This document shows positions 45,705 through 53,334 of a DNA stretch of 64,000 nucleotides, one piece after another. How positions within the stretch are numbered: position 1 is the stretch's first letter; each line of letters opens with the position of its first letter. The stretch spans positions 124,001-188,000 of the forward strand of contig NZ_BDQK01000005.1 in NCBI RefSeq assembly GCF_003864295.1, written 5' to 3'. The notes under the pieces were generated by a model. That model had not been told where the DNA came from. It was given only the letters and a program-made list of their open reading frames with translations, and ran no database searches. The position numbers were made by a program, and so were the translations under genes. This DNA is from Aphanothece sacrum FPU1 (GTDB taxonomy: Bacteria > Cyanobacteriota > Cyanobacteriia > Cyanobacteriales > Microcystaceae).

Positions 45705-46424
45705 TTATCGTTGGAAGATATTTTTATCTAGGGTAGCTTGTATTGTTTGAGCTAGGGATTTTGCTAAGGGTTCTACGTCTTTTAATTCACTAAGCGGTTC
45801 AATAGGAATTTTCACCGAAACCCCTACCCAAGGAACTCTTTGTCTCTTTAGTTGGGCCTTTTGATCCACCCAAAACCATTGAGCAGGTGCAAAATTTCCC
45901 CCATTCGGCCAAGCGTACCACTGGACTACAGCAAAGGTCTGATTATTCCAACCTTTAAAAAAATGAGCCGTTACTTCATTATTTTCTTTCTCTCCTGTCT
46001 TAAATTTTAAAGTTGTATGGGAGTCTGTTTTCCATTTTTCTAGTCCCTGAATATCTACCCACTCTACTTGAGGATGATTTTTGTAGTAATCTTGGGGCAT
46101 TAATAATAAAGTAACCGGATCTTGTTCGGGTTTTTCAATAATCTGCATTGACCATTGATTTCCTCCTATGACTATTTCTTTTTGGGTTAGAGTTTTCCAT
46201 CCTTCTAAGGGTAAACTGGTTTTGCGAATACTAGCAATTTCCTTAATTTGTGTCACTTGAGGCTGATCTTTCCAAGTCCATTTTCCGCTTAAATATCCAG
46301 GAACAGCAGCTATGGTTATTGCTAAAGTTAGTAGGCATAAAATAATTATTTGAGATGGTAAAATCCCTTTTGTCATTTTCAACCCGACTCTTGATAAATT
46401 TACTCTATATTTTAGTTTATTCAT
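45705..46424 (-). CDS. Cyanoexosortase A system-associated protein
   Basis: A 239-residue protein with one N-terminal membrane helix (ILPSQIIILCLLTLAITIAA) followed by a soluble exported domain with many Trp residues (GKWTWKDQPQV, FFKGWNNQTFAVVQWYAWPN, APAQWFWVDQKAQL). It overlaps the cyanoexosortase gene by 8 bp. The EpsI-like family accompanies exosortases in cyanobacteria. Its role may be in polymer modification or in helping sorting; this is not settled. Confidence 0.85.
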   Translation of the reverse strand: MNKLKYRVNLSRVGLKMTKGILPSQIIILCLLTLAITIAAVPGYLSGKWTWKDQPQVTQIKEIASIRKTSLPLEGWKTLTQKEIVIGGNQWSMQIIEKPEQDPVTLLLMPQDYYKNHPQVEWVDIQGLEKWKTDSHTTLKFKTGEKENNEVTAHFFKGWNNQTFAVVQWYAWPNGGNFAPAQWFWVDQKAQLKRQRVPWVGVSVKIPIEPLSELKDVEPLAKSLAQTIQATLDKNIFQR

Positions 46425-47325
46425 GGGAATTTTCCCTCTCTAACTCCAGACTTTCTTGAGATTTTATGGAAATTTTATCCATCAGCCAATTTACACCAAC
46501 AATAATGCCTAACATGATCACAGAATAAATGTCTCCTCCTGTTCCTTCATGTAAGGAATCAAATGCCTGTTTATTTCCTGTTCCATGAAACATGGCCAAT
46601 AAAGAATTACGGATAATATTGGTGATTACACTAATAAATACGGCACTTATTGATAGAGAAATTACCCTTTTTTTATCATCTATTTTACCTGACCAATGTA
46701 ACAATAAAAGAGAGACATATAAGCCAGTAAATAGCATTTTTAATCCAGCACAATAGGGAGCTACTTCAACCGGAATATTATTGACATATAAATAAATTCC
46801 ATCAACATTAACATTTGCTCCAAATTGCATTAAAATAAATCCTGCCGCTCCTGCAATAAATTTTTGCAACGGTAAGGTATAAGGGGTAAGCAGATAAGGA
46901 ATAGAATTGGGAGTCGCCAAAAGCACCAATAATAAGGGAAAACTATTCAATTTCAAGCCTGGCATTCCTTTAAGCCATAATAAAATTCCCCCCAAAATAA
47001 TCGGGAAAGATAAATTCACTAACTCAATGGAACCCGTAATATAAAAGACTATCCCCACCCCCAACAAAAAACCTCCCAGAGGATGAATTTTATTATCTAA
47101 GTTTTCCCATTCTTTACTATTTTGATTAAACACTAAATAAGCAGCATAAGGCAAGCCAATTAATCCATGACTAAAATATTCATGCTCAGTGTTAATATTT
47201 TTATTGAGCCAGCCATCAACCCAGTGAAGCAAAATAGGCGCATACATCAAGGTAAGACACCCAATAATCAAAACATTACCTAGTTCTTTCTCAATCAATG
47301 GTCGCAGTTTTTGAGTAATTTGCAT
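46417..47325 (-). CDS. crtA: Cyanoexosortase A (transpeptidase-like membrane protein)
   Basis: A 302-residue protein with about eight membrane helices. Exosortases are thought to cut PEP-CTERM tails and anchor the proteins to the surface. The catalytic residues can be placed: Cys in VEVAPYCAGLKMLFTGLYVS, Arg in ITNIIRNSLLAMFHGTG and His in SLHEGTGGDIYSVIMLG. It lies with its associated protein (8-bp overlap) and, 2-4 kb away, two PEP-CTERM proteins. The symbol is the family name for cyanoexosortase A. Confidence 0.92.
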   Translation of the reverse strand: MQITQKLRPLIEKELGNVLIIGCLTLMYAPILLHWVDGWLNKNINTEHEYFSHGLIGLPYAAYLVFNQNSKEWENLDNKIHPLGGFLLGVGIVFYITGSIELVNLSFPIILGGILLWLKGMPGLKLNSFPLLLVLLATPNSIPYLLTPYTLPLQKFIAGAAGFILMQFGANVNVDGIYLYVNNIPVEVAPYCAGLKMLFTGLYVSLLLLHWSGKIDDKKRVISLSISAVFISVITNIIRNSLLAMFHGTGNKQAFDSLHEGTGGDIYSVIMLGIIVGVNWLMDKISIKSQESLELERENSHE

Positions 47326-47356
47326 CGTTATTTACCTAACAATCAATGTAATATCT

Positions 47357-48487
47357 TTAAAGTAATGAAATTTGTGACCCAACCCATTCTATTTGTTCTG
47401 TACTTAATCCAGGATACATAGGCAAAGATAAAATTTGTTGACAAAGATCTTCAGCGTTGGGAAAATCTCCCAATTGATAGCCTAATGCTTTATAAGCAGG
47501 TTGTAAATGACAAGGAATAGGATAATGAATACCCGTTTGAATTCCTTTGTTTCCTAATAAGTCTTGAACCTTTTCTCGATTGAAAGGAAACTCTTGTCCA
47601 ATACGAATTACATAAAGATGATAAACATGACCTTCCTCACTATAATTTTTAATGGGAACAATACCTTTATTTTCTAAAGGTTTCAACAACTCATCATACT
47701 GTTTTGCCGCCTCATTTCGTAATTGATTCCATTGGGAAAGATGGGGTAATTTAACCTGAAGAATCCCTGCTTGAATTGTATCTAAACGGCTATTAATTCC
47801 CAATTCCGTATGATAATATTTACTCGGTGCGCCATAATTACGCAAACTACGCAGGGTTTTGGCAATGTCCTCATCACGAGTTACCACTATCCCCCCATTC
47901 CCAAAAGCACCCAGATTCTTACTCGGATAGAAACTAAAGGCCCCCACACTACCCACAGAACCCGCATAATAGCCTTCTCGTTGCCCTAAATGAGCTTGAG
48001 CCGCATCTTCGACAATAATTAAATTATAAGCCCCCGCAAAGTCTAATAACGCTCTGGGGGAAACCATTTGTCCATAAAGATGAACGGGAACAATACCCTT
48101 AGTTTTTGTCGTCACTACTTTAGCCGCCTGATTTAAGTCAATCAGAGCCGTTTCGGGGTCACAATCGACTAAAATTGGAGTTGCTCCTGCTTGTAAGACT
48201 CCGATTACCGTAGCAATGAATGTATTAGCAGGGACTAACACCTCATCCCCTGAACCTATACCACAAGCTTTTAATCCCAAGGTGATCGCATCAGTTCCTG
48301 AAGCAACCCCTACCCCATACTCTACCCCACAAGCTTGAGCAAAAGCACTCTCAAACTCTCGTAATGCTTGGCCTAAAACAAAATCTCCCCGTTGTATTAC
48401 GGTTTGTATCGCTTGGTCAATTTCTTTGTGAAGGGGTTCATGTTGGATCTTCAAGTCAACAAAAGGTACTGTTTTTAAGGAAGTCAT
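47357..48487 (-). CDS. DegT/DnrJ/EryC1/StrS family aminotransferase
   Basis: A 376-residue PLP enzyme that transfers an amino group to a nucleotide-linked keto-sugar. The PLP lysine is in GAFSFYPSKNLGAFGNGGIV, and other family parts are FVDLKIQHEPLHKEIDQAIQ, VEDAAQAHLGQREG and YHYPIPCHLQPAYKALGYQL-like IHYPIPCHLQPAYKALGYQL. It is adjacent to the cyanoexosortase gene, so the amino sugar may go into the exported glycan. Confidence 0.94.
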   Translation of the reverse strand: MTSLKTVPFVDLKIQHEPLHKEIDQAIQTVIQRGDFVLGQALREFESAFAQACGVEYGVGVASGTDAITLGLKACGIGSGDEVLVPANTFIATVIGVLQAGATPILVDCDPETALIDLNQAAKVVTTKTKGIVPVHLYGQMVSPRALLDFAGAYNLIIVEDAAQAHLGQREGYYAGSVGSVGAFSFYPSKNLGAFGNGGIVVTRDEDIAKTLRSLRNYGAPSKYYHTELGINSRLDTIQAGILQVKLPHLSQWNQLRNEAAKQYDELLKPLENKGIVPIKNYSEEGHVYHLYVIRIGQEFPFNREKVQDLLGNKGIQTGIHYPIPCHLQPAYKALGYQLGDFPNAEDLCQQILSLPMYPGLSTEQIEWVGSQISLL

Positions 48488-48523
48488 TGAAAAAATAATT
48501 TTTATCTAAAATAAAATGTGAAA

Positions 48524-49426
48524 TCAGGATCGACTCGTTTTTGGATCAAGGGCATCTCGTAAACCATCTCCAATATAATTGATGCTTAACACACTCAGAA
48601 AGATGGCTAATCCTGGAAATAAGGCCATATGGGGGGCCGTGGTTAAATAATCTTTGGCCTGAAACAGCATTTGTCCCCAGGTTGGTACATCAGGGGGAAA
48701 TCCTAATCCTAAAAAACTTAGGGTAGATTCTGTAATAATCCCATTTCCTACCGCTAAGGTGGCCGCTACAATAATTACACTCAAAACATTCGGCAATAAA
48801 TGAACCGAGATCAACCGACTTGGAGTTGCTCCTAAGGCTGTTGCTGCGCTCATAAACTCCATTTCCTTGAGTTTTAACACATTTCCTCTTACCAGTCGCG
48901 CTACCGACATCCAGTTAAGTCCTCCAATGACAATTACAACTAATCCAAAGATACCCAATTCTGGCCCCGCGATCGCTTTTAGACTATCCCGAAATAAATA
49001 AACTACCAATAGTAATAAGGGTAATTGAGGTAGGGACAAAAATAAATCCGTTAAGCGCATTAATAAATTATCTACTAACCCCCCATAAAATCCGGCGATC
49101 GCACCGATAGTGGTTCCTAACGCAATAGCGACTATCATCGCGCTAATAGCGACACTTAAGGAAATGCGTCCCCCAAACAACACCCTAGCTAGTTGATCTT
49201 GTCCAAGATCATTAGTTCCTAAGAGATGTTGTCTACTTGGTGGTGCGGCCGCTTGCGTAAAATCTATGGCATCAATTGGTATTGTATAAACAAAGGGCCC
49301 GATCACAATAGCGAGAATAATGATGATTAGGAGGGTAAGTCCTACAATGGCTAAGCGATCGCAGCAAAATCTCCCCCAAGCAAGTTGCCAGACATTCTCA
49401 GATACTTTTGTCATCTTTTGTCTCAT
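48524..49426 (-). CDS. ABC transporter permease, peptide/nickel type (DppC-like)
   Basis: A 300-residue inner-membrane permease of the oligopeptide/nickel family with about six TM helices (LTLLIIIILAIVIGPFVYTI, GRISLSVAISAMIVAIALGT). The EAA loop for ATPase contact is FMSAATALGATPSRLISVHL and it has the ending LSINYIGDGLRDALDPKTSR. The partner permease, ATPases and substrate-binding protein are not next to it, so it is probably part of a dispersed transporter. Possible binding sites for NtcA and CRP lie upstream. Confidence 0.92.
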   Translation of the reverse strand: MRQKMTKVSENVWQLAWGRFCCDRLAIVGLTLLIIIILAIVIGPFVYTIPIDAIDFTQAAAPPSRQHLLGTNDLGQDQLARVLFGGRISLSVAISAMIVAIALGTTIGAIAGFYGGLVDNLLMRLTDLFLSLPQLPLLLLVVYLFRDSLKAIAGPELGIFGLVVIVIGGLNWMSVARLVRGNVLKLKEMEFMSAATALGATPSRLISVHLLPNVLSVIIVAATLAVGNGIITESTLSFLGLGFPPDVPTWGQMLFQAKDYLTTAPHMALFPGLAIFLSVLSINYIGDGLRDALDPKTSRS

Positions 49427-49478
49427 TTTATAACATAATAATTATAAGATTTGGATAAAATATAAATAGTACTTTACA

Positions 49479-49492
49479 GTATTAATTACTAC
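49479..49492. promoter_or_regulatory. Possible NtcA site (GTA-N8-TAC)
   Basis: GTATTAATTACTAC fits the palindromic nitrogen-regulator consensus GTAN8TAC, 53 bp upstream of the ABC permease gene. No -10 element sits at the canonical distance of 22-23 bp, so the assignment is weak. Confidence 0.3.
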
Positions 49493-49590
49493 GTGAAATC
49501 AACAGTAACACGTTTCAGGTTAATTTCTCAAATTGAATAATTGTCAGATTCTCTCTATTACTGACTAACTAAGTAATCTACAAGTAATAC

Positions 49591-49606
49591 TGTGATTATT
49601 ATCACA
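49591..49606. promoter_or_regulatory. CRP-type site TGTGATTATTATCACA
   Basis: A perfect match to the CRP/SyCRP1 pattern TGTGA-N6-TCACA, within the longer near-palindrome CTGTGATTATTATCACACAG. It is 95 bp upstream of the PEP-CTERM gene at 49701 and 165 bp upstream of the divergent ABC permease gene. Cyanobacterial cAMP receptor proteins control surface and motility genes, so regulation of the secreted protein is plausible. Confidence 0.5.
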
Positions 49607-49700
49607 CAGTTTAGGTAATTTGGATCACAGGCAAAAGGACAAAAAAGTTTGATCATTTAATCATAAAGATTCTTGATTCCAATTATTTATATTTTGGTTA

Positions 49701-50465
49701 ATGATGAAACATACCATAGGAAAAATACCTCTGTTAGCAGTCAGTATTAGTTTAGGATTGATGCTAGGAACTGCAGCTACAAAACCTGCTCTTGCGGGTT
49801 CATTTGACAAAAGTATCGTGAATAATAGTAATGGTCAAATCATAGGTAGCTTAAAATTTACTTGGGATGACGCAAATGTAATCAACAATGTCCTTGATAG
49901 TTATTCGGATTTAACAAGCTTTAACTATACAGATACTCAGGGTAAATCGTTTGATTTAGAGTTTGCTTCTACGACAAGATTTACAAGCAACTTTAACTAC
50001 AATCTAGTGACTGGGGATTTTAAGGCCATCTCCTATAATACTTATCCCGCAAGGAATGGTTTTTTTGCTTCATCTGCTAGAGTAGCTAAAGATATATCCG
50101 TCACGCCTACAATATTTTTCAACGATTTCACCCTAGTTGATCGTCTGGTAGTACCCCCTGTAACACCACCTCCTGTAACACCACCTCCTGTAACACCACC
50201 CCCTGTAACACCACCTCCTGTAACACCACCCCCTGTAACACCACCTCCTGTAACACCACCTCCTGTAACACCACCTCCTGTAACACCACCTCCTGTAACA
50301 CCACCTCCTGTAACACCACCTCCTGTAACACCACCGTCAATTTCGTACAACCCTTCTACAGCGAATTCTGACGCACAGTCTATTCCTGAATCTAGTTCAG
50401 TTGTTGGGTTATTAGTCATTGCTGGACTTGGTGTAGGGATGTCGAGGAAGAAATTATCTAAATAG
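49701..50465 (+). CDS. PEP-CTERM surface protein with a proline-repeat stalk
   Basis: A 254-residue exported protein. The signal peptide is MMKHTIGKIPLLAVSISLGL ... KPALAG with a predicted cut after ALA. A folded region (residues ~33-150) has no known fold: SFDKSIVNNSNGQIIGSLKF. Then come about 12 copies of the VTPPP repeat (residues ~152-213). The C-terminus is a PEP-CTERM tail: SIPESSSVVGLLVIAGLGVG, then a membrane helix and RKKLSK. PESS replaces the usual PEP. It should be a substrate of the cyanoexosortase at 46417. Confidence 0.88.
   Translation: MMKHTIGKIPLLAVSISLGLMLGTAATKPALAGSFDKSIVNNSNGQIIGSLKFTWDDANVINNVLDSYSDLTSFNYTDTQGKSFDLEFASTTRFTSNFNYNLVTGDFKAISYNTYPARNGFFASSARVAKDISVTPTIFFNDFTLVDRLVVPPVTPPPVTPPPVTPPPVTPPPVTPPPVTPPPVTPPPVTPPPVTPPPVTPPPVTPPPVTPPSISYNPSTANSDAQSIPESSSVVGLLVIAGLGVGMSRKKLSK
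50152..50334 (+). repeat. 15-bp tandem repeat encoding VTPPP
   Basis: About 12 units of CCTGTAACACCACCT (some CCC for CCT) in frame within the PEP-CTERM gene. Synonymous variation at the third positions of the proline codons shows that the units are not all recent duplicates. The unit number probably varies between strains. Confidence 0.9.
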
Positions 50466-50551
50466 TTCAGAAAAATACCTAATTTTTCTAATTCTCCTAG
50501 TTCTCTCTAAATTAATAGAGAGAATTGTTTTTTAGAAGATTTACCCACCCA

Positions 50552-50733
50552 TAAGTGCTTAAACAAAATTAATTCACAGCCAGGGCGGGTTTATTTAACT
50601 TTGTTATGAGAATCATGGATTTATGTAAAAAACCCTCCGGCGGGTTGATCTAGTTTTTTTGTGAGAATCATGGATTTATGTAAAAAACCCGCCCCTACAA
50701 AATTTTTGGTAATTAGTTTTGTGTACCTACTTA
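50552..50733. repeat. Composite R1 element between two PEP-CTERM genes
   Basis: It starts TAAGTGCTTAAACAAAATTA and ends TGTGTACCTACTTA. It contains two copies of the GGTT-ATCTAGTTTTTTTGTGAG-type inner segment (AATCATGGATTTATGTAAAA occurs twice), so a tandem duplication has occurred. It lies between the convergent 3' ends of the genes ending at 50465 and 50816. Confidence 0.65.
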
Positions 50734-50764
50734 CCAATTCTTTAAATATAAGCTACATATCTTC

Positions 50765-50791
50765 GTAGGGGTCAACGGCCGTTGACCCCTA
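50765..50791. repeat. R3 palindrome
   Basis: GTAGGGGTCAACGGCCGTTG then ACCCCTA, a perfect palindrome 24 bp from the stop of the gene at 50816. It can form a hairpin at the end of that transcript. Confidence 0.65.
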
Positions 50792-50815
50792 AACTATTTT
50801 CAAGAGAATTTTTTT

Positions 50816-51325
50816 TTACTTTTTAGAAGACATTAACTGTCTATGGAGGCAACCACTAATACCGAAAATTAATAATGCCGTTAAATGATTCGTTTCAGGA
50901 ACAGGTTTAGGGGCTATAGCAAGCGATTCAACTGTACCTGTTTGGACATTATTAGAAACAAAAATAATCCCCACAATGGCATCATAGTCATATGTATTAT
51001 CGCTTGAAGATAACTCGTCAAAAGAAAAACTTTCTAAACTAAATTGCACACTTTCTAAGTTAGCTAAAGTGTGGGTAAAACTAGGAATAGTTGAAGTTGA
51101 GTTTAGTGCAGTAAAGGTCATCATATAAGTAGAAACTTCATTCAAAGATATGAAGCCATTCCCATCATTATCTTGTCCTGCAAACACTCCGCTTACTGTG
51201 CCGCCATTATCCCATCCTAACTGAGTAAAATTAAGATTGAGAGCGTTAGCGGGTGCATTGCTTAGACCCAAAACTAGGGTAATTCCTGTAGTAGCGATAG
51301 CTAATGAATTTGTCAAATTTTTCAT
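50816..51325 (-). CDS. PEP-CTERM protein with an EF-hand-like motif
   Basis: A 169-residue exported protein. The signal peptide is MKNLTNSLAIATTGITLVLG ending ANALNL. Residues ~51-62, DNDGNGFISLNE, follow the 12-residue EF-hand loop pattern D-x-D-x-D/N-G-x-I-S-x-x-E and may bind Ca2+. The tail is KPVPETNHLTALLIFGISGC then LHRQLMSSKK: PETN followed by a membrane helix and basic end, as in PEP-CTERM proteins. It is convergent with the first PEP-CTERM gene and 3.5 kb from the cyanoexosortase. Confidence 0.8.
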   Translation of the reverse strand: MKNLTNSLAIATTGITLVLGLSNAPANALNLNFTQLGWDNGGTVSGVFAGQDNDGNGFISLNEVSTYMMTFTALNSTSTIPSFTHTLANLESVQFSLESFSFDELSSSDNTYDYDAIVGIIFVSNNVQTGTVESLAIAPKPVPETNHLTALLIFGISGCLHRQLMSSKK

Positions 51326-51635
51326 GACTTAAATAATCCCATGAGAATTGGTTGATTGCAATTACTAGAATTTTATGTCAAATTTTCATAAAAAATTATA
51401 AAAATAATCCTAAAATCTAGTTGATTTATCTCTATAATAACTAACAGAAAGTGATTTTTCGAAAAAAAAAAAAATATATATTTATTATTTGACATATTTT
51501 GTAAAATAAGTTAATAATAAAGGATTATTCGACAAAAAGTTAATACAAAATTAAACTATACTTAATATAAGCATAAAGAAAAGACTATATTAGACGATAT
51601 TATTCAAGTACTAAGTTAACGTACTATCTTGACTC
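51326..51635. other. AT-rich intergenic stretch, nothing recognised
   Basis: 310 bp of very AT-rich DNA, including a run of A at 51464-51475 followed by TATATATTTATTATTTGAC. No gene, repeat family or clear promoter could be recognised; part of it must hold the promoter of the gene starting at 51325. Confidence 0.5.
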
Positions 51636-52130
51636 TTACCACCAATTTGTTCCTGGTTCCCCTTTAAATGGCCCAACAATATTATTTGTAATCCATCCCC
51701 CATAAAAATCCCCTGATTGAGGTTTTACTAACTCATCATTGACATAACAAGCATCCATTAAACTAGCATAAAAACTATAGTATTCTTGAAGATTAATAAA
51801 ATTGGATGTTGGCTCAAAATATCGCCAAGCAGCATTATTTATATATTTCTCACCGACAGAAACATCGTAATAACTACACCAACCTTTCCATTCACACCAA
51901 GTTTTTCTAGGTGTTTCTATCAAGTGTTCTAACTTAATATCTTCAGAAGGAATATAATAAACAGGTGGATGACTGGTTTCTAATACTCTTTTGCCTCTAG
52001 TTGTTTCTGCCAAAACAACACTATTACAGATTATTTTCAGATGTTTATTTGTATCTTCTAAAATAGCAGGACGGGGATAATCCCAAACAGATTCTTGACC
52101 TGGTTGTGGGGGTATAGGATTTGGTTTCAT
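51636..52130 (-). CDS. DUF427 domain-containing protein
   Basis: A 164-residue protein of the DUF427 family: ESVWDYPRPAILEDTNKHLK, VVLAETTRGKRVLETSHPPV, YYIPSEDIKLEHLIETPRKT and a second half with WCEWKGWCSYYDVSVG. The family has a beta-tent fold and unknown activity. The ATG at 52130 fits the conserved beginning; 41 extra in-frame codons upstream lie in an R1 repeat and are spurious. Confidence 0.88.
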   Translation of the reverse strand: MKPNPIPPQPGQESVWDYPRPAILEDTNKHLKIICNSVVLAETTRGKRVLETSHPPVYYIPSEDIKLEHLIETPRKTWCEWKGWCSYYDVSVGEKYINNAAWRYFEPTSNFINLQEYYSFYASLMDACYVNDELVKPQSGDFYGGWITNNIVGPFKGEPGTNWW

Positions 52131-52153
52131 TATTAATAATTTCCTGAAATATT

Positions 52154-52275
52154 TAAGTAGGTAGACAAAATTAATTACATAAAATTTGTAGTAGGGGCGG
52201 GTTTTTCTTAACCCGCCGGAGGTTTTTTTACATAAATCAATGATTCTCACCAAAAAACTAGATCAACCCGCCCCG
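52154..52275. repeat. R1 element 3' of the SDR gene
   Basis: It starts TAAGTAGGTAGACAAAATTA, then ATTACATAAAATTTGTAG, GGGGCGGGTTT and the inverted AACCCGCC, followed by a TTTACATAAATCAATGATTC segment and AACCCGCCCCG. It lies about 70 bp from the end of the SDR gene and in front of the DUF427 gene. Confidence 0.6.
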
Positions 52276-52345
52276 TTTTTTTACTATATTATACAAGTGA
52301 GGTACATAATTTTCTTATTTTAGGGAAAAAGAGGATAATAAGCAC

Positions 52346-53101
52346 TTATTGAGCAAGAAACCCTCCATCGATCGCAATATTTTCTCCAGTAATAAAAGAG
52401 GCTTTATCAGAGCAGAGAAAGACGACCATATTAGCCACTTCTTCAACTTTTCCAACTCTTTTCATAGGATGTTTAGCGATAAATTCTTGATAAAAAGGAA
52501 AGGCTAACATTGGACGAGACATTTCTGTTTCAATCACACCAGGAGACACGGCATTAATGCGAATATTGGCGGTGGCAAATTCTAAGGCGGCCGACTTAGT
52601 TAATCCTAATACAGCGTGTTTACTAGCTGTATATAATAGACAAACTGGTGCTAATCCCACAACTCCCAAAATAGAGGAACAATTAACAATTGCCCCACCT
52701 CCATTTTTTAACATTTGAGCGACTTGATATTTGAGACAAAGAAAGACTCCTTTAACATTGAGATCAAAGACTTTATAATAGTTTTCTTCGGTTTCTTCTA
52801 GTAGAGGATTCCCCACAGCAACCCCTGCATTATTAAAGGCACAATCTAATCTACCATAGTGGAAAACTGTTTGCTCAATTAAGGCTTTGATTTGTGCTTC
52901 TTGAGTAATATCTGTGGCAATAAAAATTCCTTCTCCTCCTATTTCTTTAATTAATTTAATCGTTTCTTCGCCTTCTTGAATACGACGGGCAGCAACTACA
53001 ACTTTAGCCCCTTGTTGAGCAAAAGCAAGGGCAGTTGCTCGGCCAATTCCTGAACTTCCTCCGGTGACTAAAGCGACTTTATTTTCTAGATCTTTCATCA
53101 T
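52346..53101 (-). CDS. Short-chain dehydrogenase/reductase (SDR) family protein
   Basis: A 251-residue classical SDR: cofactor motif VALVTGGSSGIGRATALAFA (TGxxxGIG), NNAGVAVGN (NNAG), the catalytic Ser in IVNCSSILGVVG, Tyr-Lys in LLYTASKHAVLGLTK, and the end ASFITGENIAIDGGFLAQ. The NADP or NAD preference and the substrate are not evident; AARRIQEGE after strand 2 (Arg) suggests NADP(H). I take the ATG at 53101; the extension to 53173 overlaps the R2 element. Confidence 0.92.
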   Translation of the reverse strand: MMKDLENKVALVTGGSSGIGRATALAFAQQGAKVVVAARRIQEGEETIKLIKEIGGEGIFIATDITQEAQIKALIEQTVFHYGRLDCAFNNAGVAVGNPLLEETEENYYKVFDLNVKGVFLCLKYQVAQMLKNGGGAIVNCSSILGVVGLAPVCLLYTASKHAVLGLTKSAALEFATANIRINAVSPGVIETEMSRPMLAFPFYQEFIAKHPMKRVGKVEEVANMVVFLCSDKASFITGENIAIDGGFLAQ

Positions 53102-53148
53102 TAGGTAATATGAAATTGCTAAAGGTTTTGTATCAATAATAGGGGGTG

Positions 53149-53272
53149 TAAGTAGTTGGACATAAATAAACAATACTATGTTAAGAAATGTAACTAGGTT
53201 GTAACCCCTCTCCGGCGCTCCGGCGCTCCCCTGCTCACTTCACCGTAACGTTTATTTTTGTCCAGTTACTTA
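53149..53272. mobile_element. MITE-like element R2, copy 1 (124 bp)
   Basis: It starts TAAGTAGTTGGACATAAATA and ends TATTTTTGTCCAGTTACTTA, forming an imperfect terminal inverted repeat of about 22 bp. The interior has ACCCCTCTCCGGCGCTCCGG and CGCTCCCCTGCTCACTTCAC. By eye it differs by a single base from the reverse complement of the copy at 60885-61008. An R1 element adjoins directly at 53268. Confidence 0.8.
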
Positions 53273-53334
53273 GGGCGGGTTTTTCACACAATTACCTGAT
53301 TCTCTAAAGTATGCTAGATAAACCCGCCCCTACG
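53268..53334. repeat. R1 element containing the rbgA stop codon
   Basis: TACTTAGGGCGGGTTTTTCA at one end and GATAAACCCGCCCCTACGGT at the other form the stem. The CTA of CCCTACGG is the reverse of the TAG that ends rbgA. Confidence 0.6.

Noticed and set aside
50152-50334. CRISPR array
   Set aside because: The units are contiguous 15-mers in coding frame without spacers.
50128-50340. Second antisense frame with VVLQE repeats
   Set aside because: Same cause: third frame of the 15-bp repeat.
50042-50419. Long antisense frame with GGVTG repeats
   Set aside because: It is the complement of the (VTPPP)n coding repeat of the PEP-CTERM gene; the repeat leaves all frames open. No start signal or family.
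52131-52253. N-terminal extension of the DUF427 protein
   Set aside because: The extension is translated R1 repeat and is not part of the family.
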